Positions 25,379 through 33,385 of a stretch of 61,817 bases of DNA are shown piece after piece (the first letter of the stretch is position 1; each line of letters starts with the position of its first letter). The notes below the pieces were generated by a model that saw only the letters and a list, made by a program, of their open reading frames with translations, had not been told where the DNA came from and ran no database searches. This stretch comes from JBAZCO01 sp041654915 (GTDB lineage: Bacteria; Bacillota; Clostridia; Christensenellales; DTU072). The position numbers were made by a program, and so were the translations under genes. The stretch lies in the NCBI GenBank assembly GCA_041654915.1, contig JBAZCO010000001.1:1-61817 (forward strand). Reading direction: 5' to 3'.

Positions 25379-26473
25379 TTAAATTATATCATACAAATAT
25401 GCAGCACCCTTGCTCATTGTCAACTTCATGTCCGTGTTAAAGAATGCATCCATCCATGTGCTGTAGCGCTCTGAATGATAATGCGTGTTGACTTGACCTT
25501 CAGCACCGTTGCCGACATCAGCCATCTGGAATATAACTCCCGAAGATGGTGTAAAGATGTCGTTAGCCCCAGTCTTTGGACTATAAGACAATAAAGCATT
25601 CCCGCTCGCAAAAGGGGTTGCACTTGCACCTTCTTTTGCACGATACACAGCACTTGAAACGATTACTTCGTCAATGCCGATTGCACGTGCAACCAAAGCC
25701 TCGGTTACCATTGAACTGTCATAGTTGCCCGACAAGTTGCCCGTAATGGCACTCAAAGTGTCAAGCGTTTGCTGGCACTCAATTAAAGCATTCCAAGCAT
25801 TCTCGGCTATTGTCAAAGTTGTAGGATTTACACCAATAGCAAGCTTTACTTTAGCAGCCAACGCACGCAGGTCACTGATAGGTGTCGCGGTAGACGGTGC
25901 ATTCCACTTATAGAACTGATCTCCGGTAGGCGAACCGCCAGAGGCTACACCCTGGGCGTCAATGCCCCATACGCCGGTCTTGAAGTACTGGTCAAAGAAA
26001 CGCTTTTCTTTTGTAACTTTCAAGCCACGAAGTTGTACTTTTGATGCAAACTGGAATGCGGAAAAACCAACATTACCTGCTCGCCTTACAGCCTGATCTG
26101 AAACCCAAACACCGTTACCTTCACGCTTAATTCGGTAGGTGTCGGTCGAAAGTTCGGGCAACTTCATTTCAGGGGCCATAGAGTTTTCAGCCACCACACC
26201 GGCAGTCGGAATGTCTATAGCCGCACTGTCAAATACATAATAATGTCCGCTTTCGGCATCCATATTAAGGGTCTTAAATACCTTGTTAGCAACAAAGCCG
26301 GCATCATCCCTCCATACTCCTAAAGCAAATGTAGTAAGAGCCTCATCAATGGGCGCTCCTTGCCAATTTGCTTGATTCATGGCATGCACAAGCTGTTCAC
26401 CCGACATATTCTTGTAGGTGCGTTCAAACTCTGCCATGTTCGCAATCCTGCGATCTAATACTTTGTTTCCCAT
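25379..26473 (-). CDS. Major capsid protein (HK97-like)
   Basis: A 364-residue capsid subunit. Evidence is its position after a protease/decoration pair and before the connector genes, its usual length, and features such as DDAGFVANKVFKTLNM at residues 55-70, TYRIKREGNGVWVSDQAVRR around 112-131 and NPTTLTIAENAWNALI around 210-225, which recall the HK97-fold capsid proteins of Mu-like and Clostridium phages. It follows a strong GAGGAGG site. I have no direct fold proof. Confidence 0.8.
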   Translation of the reverse strand: MGNKVLDRRIANMAEFERTYKNMSGEQLVHAMNQANWQGAPIDEALTTFALGVWRDDAGFVANKVFKTLNMDAESGHYYVFDSAAIDIPTAGVVAENSMAPEMKLPELSTDTYRIKREGNGVWVSDQAVRRAGNVGFSAFQFASKVQLRGLKVTKEKRFFDQYFKTGVWGIDAQGVASGGSPTGDQFYKWNAPSTATPISDLRALAAKVKLAIGVNPTTLTIAENAWNALIECQQTLDTLSAITGNLSGNYDSSMVTEALVARAIGIDEVIVSSAVYRAKEGASATPFASGNALLSYSPKTGANDIFTPSSGVIFQMADVGNGAEGQVNTHYHSERYSTWMDAFFNTDMKLTMSKGAAYLYDII

Positions 26474-26498
26474 TCTTTTATCCTCCTCTTACTTTTGC

Positions 26499-27173
26499 TT
26501 AAACTACCGTCGCAACAATGTCAACAGTTACAGTCCTAAATGCAACAACAGTTGCACTGTCAGTCGATGTGTCATAGGTGTGAGTCGTACTGGTCGCTTC
26601 CCAGGTATAATCACCGACTTCAAGCACAAATTCAACCACACCATCCTCATCTGTCGTGCCCGTCAGTGTCTTGCCGCCATCGAGTTCAACTTCGATTTCA
26701 ATGTCTTTCACTCCAGCCGTAGTGCCGTCAACAACCACAAACTGTAATGTTCCTTTAGACTCAGGCGTAGGGTTAGCAGCAGCTTTTACACCGGTAAGCA
26801 ATACAACCACATCATCGCCTTTCGCAGCAGAAGTTGCGCCTTCTACATCAGCCGATAAGCCGGCTAATACACCAACGATAAACTCTGATCCCTTAATAGC
26901 CAACCCGTCTTTGTCGGGAACAATAGATGCACCCAAGTCGCTAACACTCAAGCTCTCTCCGGCCGTTACACGAGCAAAGCCTGCACCAATAGGCAGCACA
27001 GTTATAGGAAAACCTGCATCCTGCGCATAGTTGTGCGATACACCGATAGGATAAGTAGTAGCATTTGCCTGGATAACATCGCCGGTTGTGGTATCAAGCC
27101 CTACTATCCTATTCGCACCGATAGCGCCACCAGCCTTACCAGTGGCAAAATTGTTGTTTGTAAATACTTTCAT
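26499..27173 (-). CDS. Capsid decoration protein with Ig-like C-terminal domain (224 aa)
   Basis: The first 110 residues (GANRIVGLDTTTGDVIQA, then PIGVSHNYAQDAG) match the DUF2190-like capsid cement family found beside the major capsid gene. Residues 140-224 add a beta-sandwich-like module (GTLQFVVVDGTTAGVKD, then GTTDEDGVVEFVLEVGDYTW) of the CNA-B/Ig type, which could protrude from the head and bind mucus or glycans. The latter is inference. Confidence 0.72.
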   Translation of the reverse strand: MKVFTNNNFATGKAGGAIGANRIVGLDTTTGDVIQANATTYPIGVSHNYAQDAGFPITVLPIGAGFARVTAGESLSVSDLGASIVPDKDGLAIKGSEFIVGVLAGLSADVEGATSAAKGDDVVVLLTGVKAAANPTPESKGTLQFVVVDGTTAGVKDIEIEVELDGGKTLTGTTDEDGVVEFVLEVGDYTWEATSTTHTYDTSTDSATVVAFRTVTVDIVATVV

Positions 27174-27174
27174 C

Positions 27175-28368
27175 TTATTTACCTCCTCCGTTTACGACAG
27201 CTTGATAAGCTTCTTGCTCAGTCACATTGTTTTCTGTCGCATAGTCCTTGATTTTCTTGCGAAGCTCTGCTTCTTCTTTGCCTTCGGCAACATCTGCATC
27301 ACTCACTACAGCACCAATAGGTTCCGTAAGCTCATTCATGGTCGTTGCTATAGCTTTAAGCTCGTTAAACAATTCTTCGTCAGCCGTGCGTGCAATTTCA
27401 ATGCGCCTTTCATCGGAAATACCCGGCAAACCAATCAAAGCTTGCGCTTTAAATTCTGCCTCTTGACGTGCCTTATACTCACGCAACTCCGATACTTCTT
27501 TGGCAGTTTTTTCCTTGTATGCCTTAAACTCACTGGCCAACGACTCAAAGTCCTTTACATCTACAACAGCAGCGGCAGAAGGCTCTTTAGGAACATCAAC
27601 CACCTTGTCCTGAACTTCAAGAACATCGGACGCTTGGTCAATAACTTCAGGCACCTTTTTGTCCTTATCTTTCATTTTTTCTTCCTCCTTTGTGTCCTCT
27701 ACAGGTTCGACCTTAGACTGAAATGCCAGTTTCCAATCCTTAACCGAATTATAAAATCTCACCATAGCCGAATTTGTTACGTCCATAGTCGAGAACTTAT
27801 CTTGCTCTGATTCTATAAAGCCGTCTGCAAAGCCCAACTCAATGGCCTCCGTCGCATCAAACGCTTTTTCTTTGTTCATATATTCAGATAATTCTTTTCT
27901 ACTTAAACCCGTCTTTTTCTCGTATGCGTTTATAATGGTTTCTTTCACCGCAACAAGCTGATCCGCAGTTTTTTTCATGTCCTCGCTCTCGCCCATAGCA
28001 ACCGCATACGGATTATGGATCAACATCAAAGCGGTAGGCGACATATAAATTTTATTTGCAGCCATAATTATGACTGTGGCTGCACTCGCACAAAGCCCGT
28101 AAACATAGGCTGTAATCTTACCCTTGCCGTACTGTGCTATATCATTGTAAATCTTTGCAGCGGCAAATACATCGCCGCCCGGAGAGTTTATCCAAATATC
28201 CACATCGCCTGTGCCGCCGTACAACTGATCGTGGAAGGCATCGGCTTCCGTATCGTCGCCCCACCAACTCCACTCCACAATCTCGCCCGTAATATACAGT
28301 TCCCTTTTTTCTGTGCCGTCACTGTCCTTATAGTTTCTAAACTCCCAAGCTTTTTTAAACTTTCCCAT
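27175..28368 (-). CDS. Head maturation protease (ClpP-like) fused to scaffold-like tail (397 aa)
   Basis: Residues 40-200 are a ClpP-type serine protease: WINSPGGDVFAA (oxyanion region), GLCASAATVI with the nucleophile Ser, and MLIHNPYA with the active-site His. Residues 255-397 are charged helix (FKAYKEKTAKEVSELREY) like a scaffolding protein. It probably cleaves scaffold or capsid delta during maturation. GGGAGG precedes the ATG. The layout, portal then protease then capsid, is standard. Confidence 0.88.
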   Translation of the reverse strand: MGKFKKAWEFRNYKDSDGTEKRELYITGEIVEWSWWGDDTEADAFHDQLYGGTGDVDIWINSPGGDVFAAAKIYNDIAQYGKGKITAYVYGLCASAATVIIMAANKIYMSPTALMLIHNPYAVAMGESEDMKKTADQLVAVKETIINAYEKKTGLSRKELSEYMNKEKAFDATEAIELGFADGFIESEQDKFSTMDVTNSAMVRFYNSVKDWKLAFQSKVEPVEDTKEEEKMKDKDKKVPEVIDQASDVLEVQDKVVDVPKEPSAAAVVDVKDFESLASEFKAYKEKTAKEVSELREYKARQEAEFKAQALIGLPGISDERRIEIARTADEELFNELKAIATTMNELTEPIGAVVSDADVAEGKEEAELRKKIKDYATENNVTEQEAYQAVVNGGGK

Positions 28369-28400
28369 ACGCTCCCTCCCTTGCTGATATACACCTAAAT

Positions 28401-29723
28401 TTAAGGCGTAACATACCTTTCGTCGTTTTGCTCAAATTCCCTGCTCTCTAAACTCTTATCATGCTCACCGCCGTCCGAACCGCTACTATCACTGTTAGAC
28501 TGCGGCTTGTATACTTCCTCAAACAATTCATCATCCATAAAGGGCAGCCCCACAAGCACACGCAAAGTGTTCATTAAGTCCTTATCACCCTTTATATTCA
28601 TATCCATAGCTCTAAGCAAAAGTGCAATCTCACTTATAGTAGGCTGCTTTATCCGACCAGGCACTAACCGCGCATCGCTTTTTATACCGTTCATACGCAA
28701 AAGCTTTTCCACAGCGTACTTGTTAAAGGTTTCCGCAATATTATCCGTAAAGGTCTGCAAAGCCTGATTCAATAAAGTCTGCTGAACATTAGCCGCCGAA
28801 GCATTCACAGCCGCAGCCATATCCTGGATATTAGCCGAAAATGACGAAGCAATCTGTGAATTATACCGCTTTATAGTCTTATCCACGTCCACAGCCCTAT
28901 TGTTGTTCGGAGTCAACAACGCTATCTCCCAACTATTCGGCATCGCAGCATAATCTATGCTGTCATTTCTTACGCCCACGCCAACCTTGTCTATCTCCAC
29001 GGCTATAGCGTTGCTCTCATCACTGCCATCAGTCAAATTCACACCATCAGGCACCTTTATAACAGGAAACCCGTTCATAGCACGTTCTATACCTATAGCC
29101 TCTATCTGCTGCAACTGTTGGATATATCTGTAAGGTATATAACAAGATCTAAGCAAACTCTGACCTTCAGGGTTTTTCCTGGTCTTATTTATGTTGATAA
29201 GCACACCCCTACTTAAAGGTATCTCTATAAGCCGACCCGAAACAGGCTCCCACTGCACAAAATGTGTGCAATCATCAGACCCTTCCCTAAATTTCCAACC
29301 AGCCAAACTCGCCTGCGAACGCGGAGAGAAATCTTTCCACAATATCTCACCCGTTTTCCTATCAATACTGTAAACCGTCTCCAAAAAACAAAAACCGTAG
29401 ATCAATGCAGACAATGCCTCTTCCACCACCTGTGACCACGGTACATCCATATTCTTTATATTCTTTTCTAAAAAATTCTTGGCCTTTTCGCTAGTACCCT
29501 GCACAGTCCACTCCAAAGACCTTATCGCTGAATTGCAAAGATACAAAATCGACGCTATAACCGGCGCCTCCGTGCTCATATCCTTATAAGTCCTGGCCGC
29601 CAATGGATACCGTAGCTCTCGCTTGCTCTCCTCGTATATAGTAGCAGGAGTGCCTAAAGACCTTTTTATACCCGTCTTGCCAACCATCGGAGTCGAGGTA
29701 GTTGCTTTTAAGCTCGCAGCCAT
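28401..29723 (-). CDS. Portal protein (DUF935/Mu-like)
   Basis: A 440-residue portal, first gene of the late operon. Landmarks are GTPATIYEESKRELRYPLA at the N terminus, YKDMSTEAPVIASILYLCNSA near 45-65, PEGQSLLRSCYIPYRY near 180 and a Ser/Gly/Asp/Glu-rich tail. These fit portals of the DUF935 group. Portal rings start capsid assembly and carry the terminase. AGAGG precedes the ATG. Confidence 0.82.
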   Translation of the reverse strand: MAASLKATTSTPMVGKTGIKRSLGTPATIYEESKRELRYPLAARTYKDMSTEAPVIASILYLCNSAIRSLEWTVQGTSEKAKNFLEKNIKNMDVPWSQVVEEALSALIYGFCFLETVYSIDRKTGEILWKDFSPRSQASLAGWKFREGSDDCTHFVQWEPVSGRLIEIPLSRGVLININKTRKNPEGQSLLRSCYIPYRYIQQLQQIEAIGIERAMNGFPVIKVPDGVNLTDGSDESNAIAVEIDKVGVGVRNDSIDYAAMPNSWEIALLTPNNNRAVDVDKTIKRYNSQIASSFSANIQDMAAAVNASAANVQQTLLNQALQTFTDNIAETFNKYAVEKLLRMNGIKSDARLVPGRIKQPTISEIALLLRAMDMNIKGDKDLMNTLRVLVGLPFMDDELFEEVYKPQSNSDSSGSDGGEHDKSLESREFEQNDERYVTP

Positions 29724-29771
29724 ATAAATATTTACCTCTCAATATTACATTATCCTTATTATTCTATGTAT

Positions 29772-29801
29772 AATATACATCTGTCCTTATAACTTTGTCA
29801 A
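29772..29801 (-). promoter_or_regulatory. Candidate promoter of the structural operon
   Basis: TTGACA on the minus strand (29801-29796) is followed after 18 bases by TATATT (29777-29772), 48 bases before the portal start. It is the only clear -35/-10 pair I see upstream of the late block. Confidence 0.55.
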
Positions 29802-30377
29802 CTATATGTTGTATATTTCACCCACTATATATACATTATATAGCTTTTAACCTTTCCTTGCATGCATAATTATTCATCATTCTATAACTTTATACATACT
29901 TTATACATTATTTTTTTACATATCATAAAACATAACTTTCGTTTTGTGCTTTTTTTGGGAGCTTAAAATTCAATATTCCTATCCTTAAACACCAGAACAC
30001 ACACCAAACACACAAATAACACAAATAAGAACACGTAAATCGCACCCTTAAATAAAACACTAACCATAATTAACCACTTAACTTAACTTTATTTCCAGTG
30101 CTTAACCATAAGTGTAGACACATTTTTTAACTACATTTTGTTTTTTTATATAGATGTGGGGTTAACGGCAGGATTTTCGGTTTTTGCTAAAATAGTTTTT
30201 TTGGGCTTATTTTAGATCCTTGCATATGCATATATATATAGCTTTATAACTTGCATTATAACTTGCATTATAAGACTTGATATAATGCAAGTCTTTAACA
30301 AGCTTTCAGCCAAGACCAAAAATAAAAAATATCTTGCAATATATCTAAAATTATATTGCTTATTTTAGCTAAAACTA
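29802..30377. other. Divergent AT-rich control region (no gene seen)
   Basis: About 580 bases without a gene lie between the late (leftward) and early (rightward) transcripts. The stretch is low in GC, with A-rich runs near 29985-30055 and T-rich runs. Its best structures are the repeats at 30246-30292. It is the natural place for a lytic/late switch or a replication element, but I cannot read a repressor gene here or elsewhere. Confidence 0.6.
30246..30292. repeat. Direct plus inverted repeat of ACTTGCATT in the control region
   Basis: ATAACTTGCATT occurs twice in tandem (30246-30257 and 30258-30269), and its core ACTTGCATT returns inverted at 30284-30292 as AATGCAAGT. The symmetry suggests binding sites of a dimeric regulator, about 85 bases upstream of the early promoter. 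Confidence 0.55.
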
Positions 30378-30406
30378 TTGACAAGGCAATATGTATATGA
30401 TAATAT
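30378..30406 (+). promoter_or_regulatory. Early promoter (TTGACAAGG family)
   Basis: TTGACA at 30378-30383, 17-base spacer beginning AGG, and TAATAT at 30401-30406. It drives the early gene run starting at 30444. The AGG after TTGACA is shared with four other sites. Confidence 0.65.
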
Positions 30407-30443
30407 ATATATAAGATGATAAATAAATAAAGGAGGAGATAAA

Positions 30444-30635
30444 ATGACTAACAGCATATACATTATAAAGGCAATTGACAAAGCTATGAATAATTATCCT
30501 TTAGAATATGAATTCTCAAATATCAATCATGCGAGGGAATTATTCAACGAATTAAAAGCCGATGATAGAATAAAAGACTTATATATGTATGAGTATAGCT
30601 TCATTACTAAAAATTACTATTTAATGGAGGTATAA
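30444..30635 (+). CDS. Small early hypothetical protein (63 aa)
   Basis: First gene after the early promoter; AAAGGAGGAG lies before the ATG. The product has many Tyr and charged residues (HARELFNELKADDRIKDLYMYEY). It has no recognised family or hydrophobic segment. Its leading position suggests an early host-interaction protein, by analogy only. Confidence 0.6.
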   Translation: MTNSIYIIKAIDKAMNNYPLEYEFSNINHARELFNELKADDRIKDLYMYEYSFITKNYYLMEV

Positions 30636-30648
30636 AGATGAAAAGCAA

Positions 30649-30855
30649 GTGAATAAAGCTAAGGCAAGGAATGAATATAACAAGGGTAAGACAATTTTTA
30701 TTGCTCCAAAATATGTAAAAAATACTGATATTGACTCTATATGGTGGAAGTATCCAACTGTTAGTAAGGAATTTGGTCACAATGACTTTAATCAGTTTGT
30801 GGTTGACTATGAAAAAAGGACAAAAACAAAAACAATCTACTTCATAAAGAAATAA
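30649..30855 (+). CDS. Small early hypothetical protein (68 aa)
   Basis: Starts at a GTG. A GGAGG site lies upstream, but it best serves an ATG at 30638 that stops after four codons and overlaps this GTG, so expression probably depends on re-initiation. The product is basic and aromatic (TIFIAPKYVKNTDIDSIWWKY). Function unknown. Confidence 0.5.
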   Translation: MNKAKARNEYNKGKTIFIAPKYVKNTDIDSIWWKYPTVSKEFGHNDFNQFVVDYEKRTKTKTIYFIKK

Positions 30856-30929
30856 AAAAAGCTAACAGCTGATATCACATTACATGAAGCCCTAGAAGCA
30901 GCATATAAGGCAGGGCAAAAAGAAGGCAA

Positions 30930-31016
30930 AAAAACATTACATTAAAAGGATAAGCCAAACAAAAACACTACATTAAAAGGATAAGCCAAACAAAAACACT
31001 ATATTAAAAGAGGAGG
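30930..31016. repeat. 31-bp tandem repeat
   Basis: Two adjacent 31-base units (30930-30960 and 30961-30991), each carrying ATTAAAAGGATAAGCC, are followed by a partial third that runs into the ribosome site of the next gene. There is no ORF of note in 30856-31022, only an unstartable stretch reading ADITLHEALEAAYKAGQKEG, possibly a gene remnant. Confidence 0.75.
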
Positions 31017-31022
31017 CAAATC

Positions 31023-31376
31023 ATGGCCAACAAAAAATTATTAAACGCGTTTAAACTCTCAAGTAAAATTACAATTTATATCCCAGGCACAAAAAACATT
31101 AACGAGGCAGCTGACACGACAGAGCACGTCGACGATTGCGCGCGCTTGTTGTCTGAGTGCTTCGGCGGTGCTACAAGCACACCCGCCCTCGGCTATTGGG
31201 CAAGCCCGACGGCTGGACTAGTAAAGGAACAAACAACTATGGTTTTTGCCTATTGTAAAGAGGCCGACCTTGAGGCACACCTCGCCCGCGTTATTGATTA
31301 TTGTATAAGCTTAAAAGCTGAGCTAAACCAAGAAGCAATTGCGCTTGAGCTAAACGGGGAAATGTATTTTATTTAA
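31023..31376 (+). CDS. Hypothetical protein, GC-richer than its surroundings (117 aa)
   Basis: A 117-residue protein with a clear ribosome site (AAAAGAGGAGG). Visible features are the N-terminal KITIYIPGTKNINEA, an ARLLSECFGGATSTPALGYW core and an acidic C terminus (IALELNGEMYFI). No enzyme motif is visible. Its codon use contains many GC-ending codons (GACGAC, CGCGCG) unlike the surrounding genes, suggesting acquisition from another replicon. Confidence 0.65.
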   Translation: MANKKLLNAFKLSSKITIYIPGTKNINEAADTTEHVDDCARLLSECFGGATSTPALGYWASPTAGLVKEQTTMVFAYCKEADLEAHLARVIDYCISLKAELNQEAIALELNGEMYFI

Positions 31377-31394
31377 TAAGACTATAAAAGGCCG

Positions 31395-31413
31395 GCCCGG
31401 AGCCCATCCGGGC
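31395..31413 (+). other. Hairpin before ribosome site (copy 1)
   Basis: Arms GCCCGGA and TCCGGGC around a five-base loop end two bases before a GGAGGG ribosome site. An identical hairpin at 33355-33373 and a related one at 34498-34519 precede other genes at the same spacing. Confidence 0.7.
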
Positions 31414-31432
31414 AGGAGGGAGAGGATTAAAA

Positions 31433-31852
31433 ATGTATAAGACACAAAAACAAAAAATGGTTTATAAAAAGTCTTTAGGAGGACAAAAAATGATTGATAC
31501 AGGAATTACTATTAAGCTTTATTCTCTATCAGAGCTTGGCGACAAAGCTAAAAGAAAAGCTATTGAAGCACACCGGGAATTTGAATTAAGCATTATGAAG
31601 CCCGATGACTTTATAAGCGGTGTAGCAGAATATGACACGCCAGAAGAGCTGCAAAAAACTTATGAAGCGGTATATGTTTATTACCTTATGAACGATAAAC
31701 CCATAATTGAAAACATTGAAGCGAATAACTATTTATTCTTTGAGAATGGAAAGCTTGCGCCCACAGTCCATTATTGCGGGGTGCATCCATTAGCAGGGGA
31801 AACACATTTTATATTTAACGGCACGGCTCATATCATCAAGAAGGAGGATTAA
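31433..31852 (+). CDS. Hypothetical protein with LYS-type helical motif (139 aa)
   Basis: There are two possible starts, each with a ribosome site: ATG 31433 after AGGAGGG, and ATG 31490 after AGGAGG. The conserved-looking part begins at the second (MIDTGITIKLYSLSELGDKAKRKAIE), a pattern found in small mobile-element proteins with 'LYS.sEL...AK.kAi'. The downstream part is acidic with few motifs. Role unknown. Confidence 0.6.
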   Translation: MYKTQKQKMVYKKSLGGQKMIDTGITIKLYSLSELGDKAKRKAIEAHREFELSIMKPDDFISGVAEYDTPEELQKTYEAVYVYYLMNDKPIIENIEANNYLFFENGKLAPTVHYCGVHPLAGETHFIFNGTAHIIKKED

Positions 31853-31853
31853 A

Positions 31854-31934
31854 ATGAAAACGACAAGCATTAGAGAGTTAAACAAAAAAAAGAAATATAC
31901 AGCAGACCAATTAATAAGATTGCTTAAAATTTGA
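31854..31934 (+). CDS. Very short basic protein (26 aa)
   Basis: ATG after AAGGAGG, one base after the preceding stop. Product MKTTSIRELNKKKKYTADQL and six more residues. A strong ribosome site and tight spacing make translation likely. Role unknown. Confidence 0.4.
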   Translation: MKTTSIRELNKKKKYTADQLIRLLKI

Positions 31935-31965
31935 ACTATCATAACACTATAAAAAAACCAAACAC

Positions 31966-31996
31966 TAAAAACCGGGCCGCAATACCCGGTTTTTTT
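31966..31996 (+). terminator. Rho-independent terminator of the first early cluster
   Basis: Arms AAAAACCGGG and CCCGGTTTTTTT surround an eight-base loop, then a T run. It ends the cluster from 30444 and separates it from the iteron region. Confidence 0.85.
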
Positions 31997-32189
31997 ATGC
32001 CTAAAATTATAACCCGGATCCGGCAATTATTAAAATCTATATCCGGATTGCCGGCAACGACCCACACCAAAAAAACAACCTTAAAAAAGACCCTTAAAAG
32101 GGATCACCAACAAAAAAAATCAGTCAAAAATTTTAATCTATAAAAAAGCCCTTTAAAACACCAAAAAGCCCACAAACGGCTATACAATG

Positions 32190-32690
32190 GGCTTTATTTA
32201 ACTTTATGCAGTTTTATGCATAATTATGCAGTTTTAGCCGTTTTTATGCATAATTATTCAGTCGTGATTTTAGCTTTATTTCAAGGGAGTGGACAAGGGA
32301 ACAGAGTGGACAAGGGAACAGAGTGGACAGGGGAACAGAGTGGACAGGGGAACAGAGTGGACAACTTCCAAGCATACAGTTACAAAATTTGAGAAAAAAA
32401 ATACCGGAACAATGTTTTTGATTTTTACCCGATATTATCAACAATATTAAATAATGTAACAATATTAAAATCCTAATATCCTAATATACATAAAATTTTT
32501 TTTTCTGTTTTTATCAGTGTATATTTTTGACCCTGTCCCCCTGTCCCCCCTGTCCCCTTCTTTTTTACAATTTGTTAACAATTAGCTTTTTTTTAGTGTT
32601 TTAAATTATGCATAAAAAGTGCATAAACCTATAAAACACGGTGCATAAAGTATACAAATTTATGCATAAAGTTATATTGGTATTTTTGAT
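32190..32690. other. Iteron-rich, AT-rich region, candidate replication origin
   Basis: This region lacks genes. It combines TTATGCA/ATGCATAA-type words repeated on both sides (32204-32255 and 32608-32668), a central 17-bp iteron array (32287-32363), CTGTCCCC-type C-runs near 32530-32560 and an AT-rich stretch. This is the usual design of an iteron-type origin with an unwinding element. No initiator protein is obvious next to it; the primase-helicase at 673 is far away. Confidence 0.55.
32287..32363. repeat. 17-bp iteron array, five copies
   Basis: GAGTGGACA occurs at 32287, 32304, 32321, 32338 and 32355, exactly 17 bases apart. The whole unit is GAGTGGACAAGGGAACA, with one A/G change in two copies. 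Perfect spacing near two helix turns suggests cooperative binding of an initiator or regulator. Confidence 0.88.
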
Positions 32691-32815
32691 GTGATCTTTG
32701 CATGCTTTGGCAGCTGTTAGACTTTAGGCATTGCCGGCGGCAAAAGGGTAAAAAAGAGATCTAAAAAAGGCTAAAAAAAAGGCTAAAAATAATTAAACTA
32801 TTTTAATTAAAACTA

Positions 32816-32844
32816 TTGACAAGGTAATCAATAGGTGATACAAT
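32816..32844 (+). promoter_or_regulatory. Early promoter (TTGACAAGG family)
   Basis: TTGACA 32816-32821, 17-base spacer AGGTAA..., TACAAT 32839-32844. It lies at the edge of the iteron region and drives the RadC-like gene and onward. Confidence 0.68.
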
Positions 32845-32867
32845 AGTACATGAAGGATAAGGAATAA

Positions 32868-33323
32868 GAGAGAAAAACAGTTTTTCAGCGGTATGAATTA
32901 GTTATCGAGGATTCCGGCAAGATTGAGGCAGATTTTGACACAAGCGACGAATTGACAAGCCCGCAGGCCGTGGCCAGGATTTTAACCGCGGCAAATTTGC
33001 ATAATAGACCGCAAGAACATTTGTGGATAATTGCACTTGATAGTAGCAACAACATTGTCGGCATTTTTGAAGGCGGGCGCGGTAGCGTAGGCTCTGCAGC
33101 ATTTAGCCCCCGGACGATAATCCAACCATTGCTAACGGTAAATGCTTCGGCGGCTATATTGGCGCACAATCACCCAAGCGGCAACTTAAAGCCCTCCGAT
33201 TCAGATATAGAAACAACAAAAGAATTAAATGAGTTCTTGAAAGTGGTTGATATTATGCTATTAGATCATGTAATCATCAGCCGAAACGGCTACAAAAGTT
33301 TAAAGGTTGGCGGCTTATTTTAA
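32868..33323 (+). CDS. RadC-like JAMM/MPN domain protein (about 150 aa)
   Basis: The region from 32868 reads FQRYELVIEDSGKIEAD and then the RadC domain: EHLWIIALDSSNNIVG, RTIIQPLLTVNASAAILAHNHPSG and SDSDIETTKEL, which holds the metal-binding HNHPSG...SD...T motif. Function in this family is unsettled. No canonical start codon lies before the conserved part: an in-frame ATG at 32850 is followed by a TAA at 32865. A TTG at 32952 would cut off the first 28 residues. The start may be non-canonical or the gene may be damaged. Confidence 0.72.
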   Translation, partial: ERKTVFQRYELVIEDSGKIEADFDTSDELTSPQAVARILTAANLHNRPQEHLWIIALDSSNNIVGIFEGGRGSVGSAAFSPRTIIQPLLTVNASAAILAHNHPSGNLKPSDSDIETTKELNEFLKVVDIMLLDHVIISRNGYKSLKVGGLF

Positions 33324-33354
33324 ATTAAAAAAAAGGGAATAAAACAAAAGGCCC

Positions 33355-33373
33355 GCCCGGAGCCTATCCGGGC
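33355..33373 (+). other. Hairpin before ribosome site (copy 2)
   Basis: Same arms (GCCCGGA / TCCGGGC) and five-base loop as copy 1, followed by CAGAAGGGG and ATG. Duplicated together with the start region of the following gene (ATGTATAA). Confidence 0.7.
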
Positions 33374-33385
33374 AGAAGGGGAAAA

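Noticed and set aside
31931..32143. Possible 70-residue protein from a TTG start
   Set aside because: It runs through a strong terminator hairpin, has no ribosome site and low-complexity basic sequence.
32287..32363. CRISPR array
   Set aside because: The unit is 17 bases with almost no variable spacer; there are no cas genes. It is better explained as iterons.
32525..32565. C-runs (CCTGTCCCCCC type) as a phase-variable tract
   Set aside because: They lie in non-coding sequence next to iterons and do not interrupt a gene.
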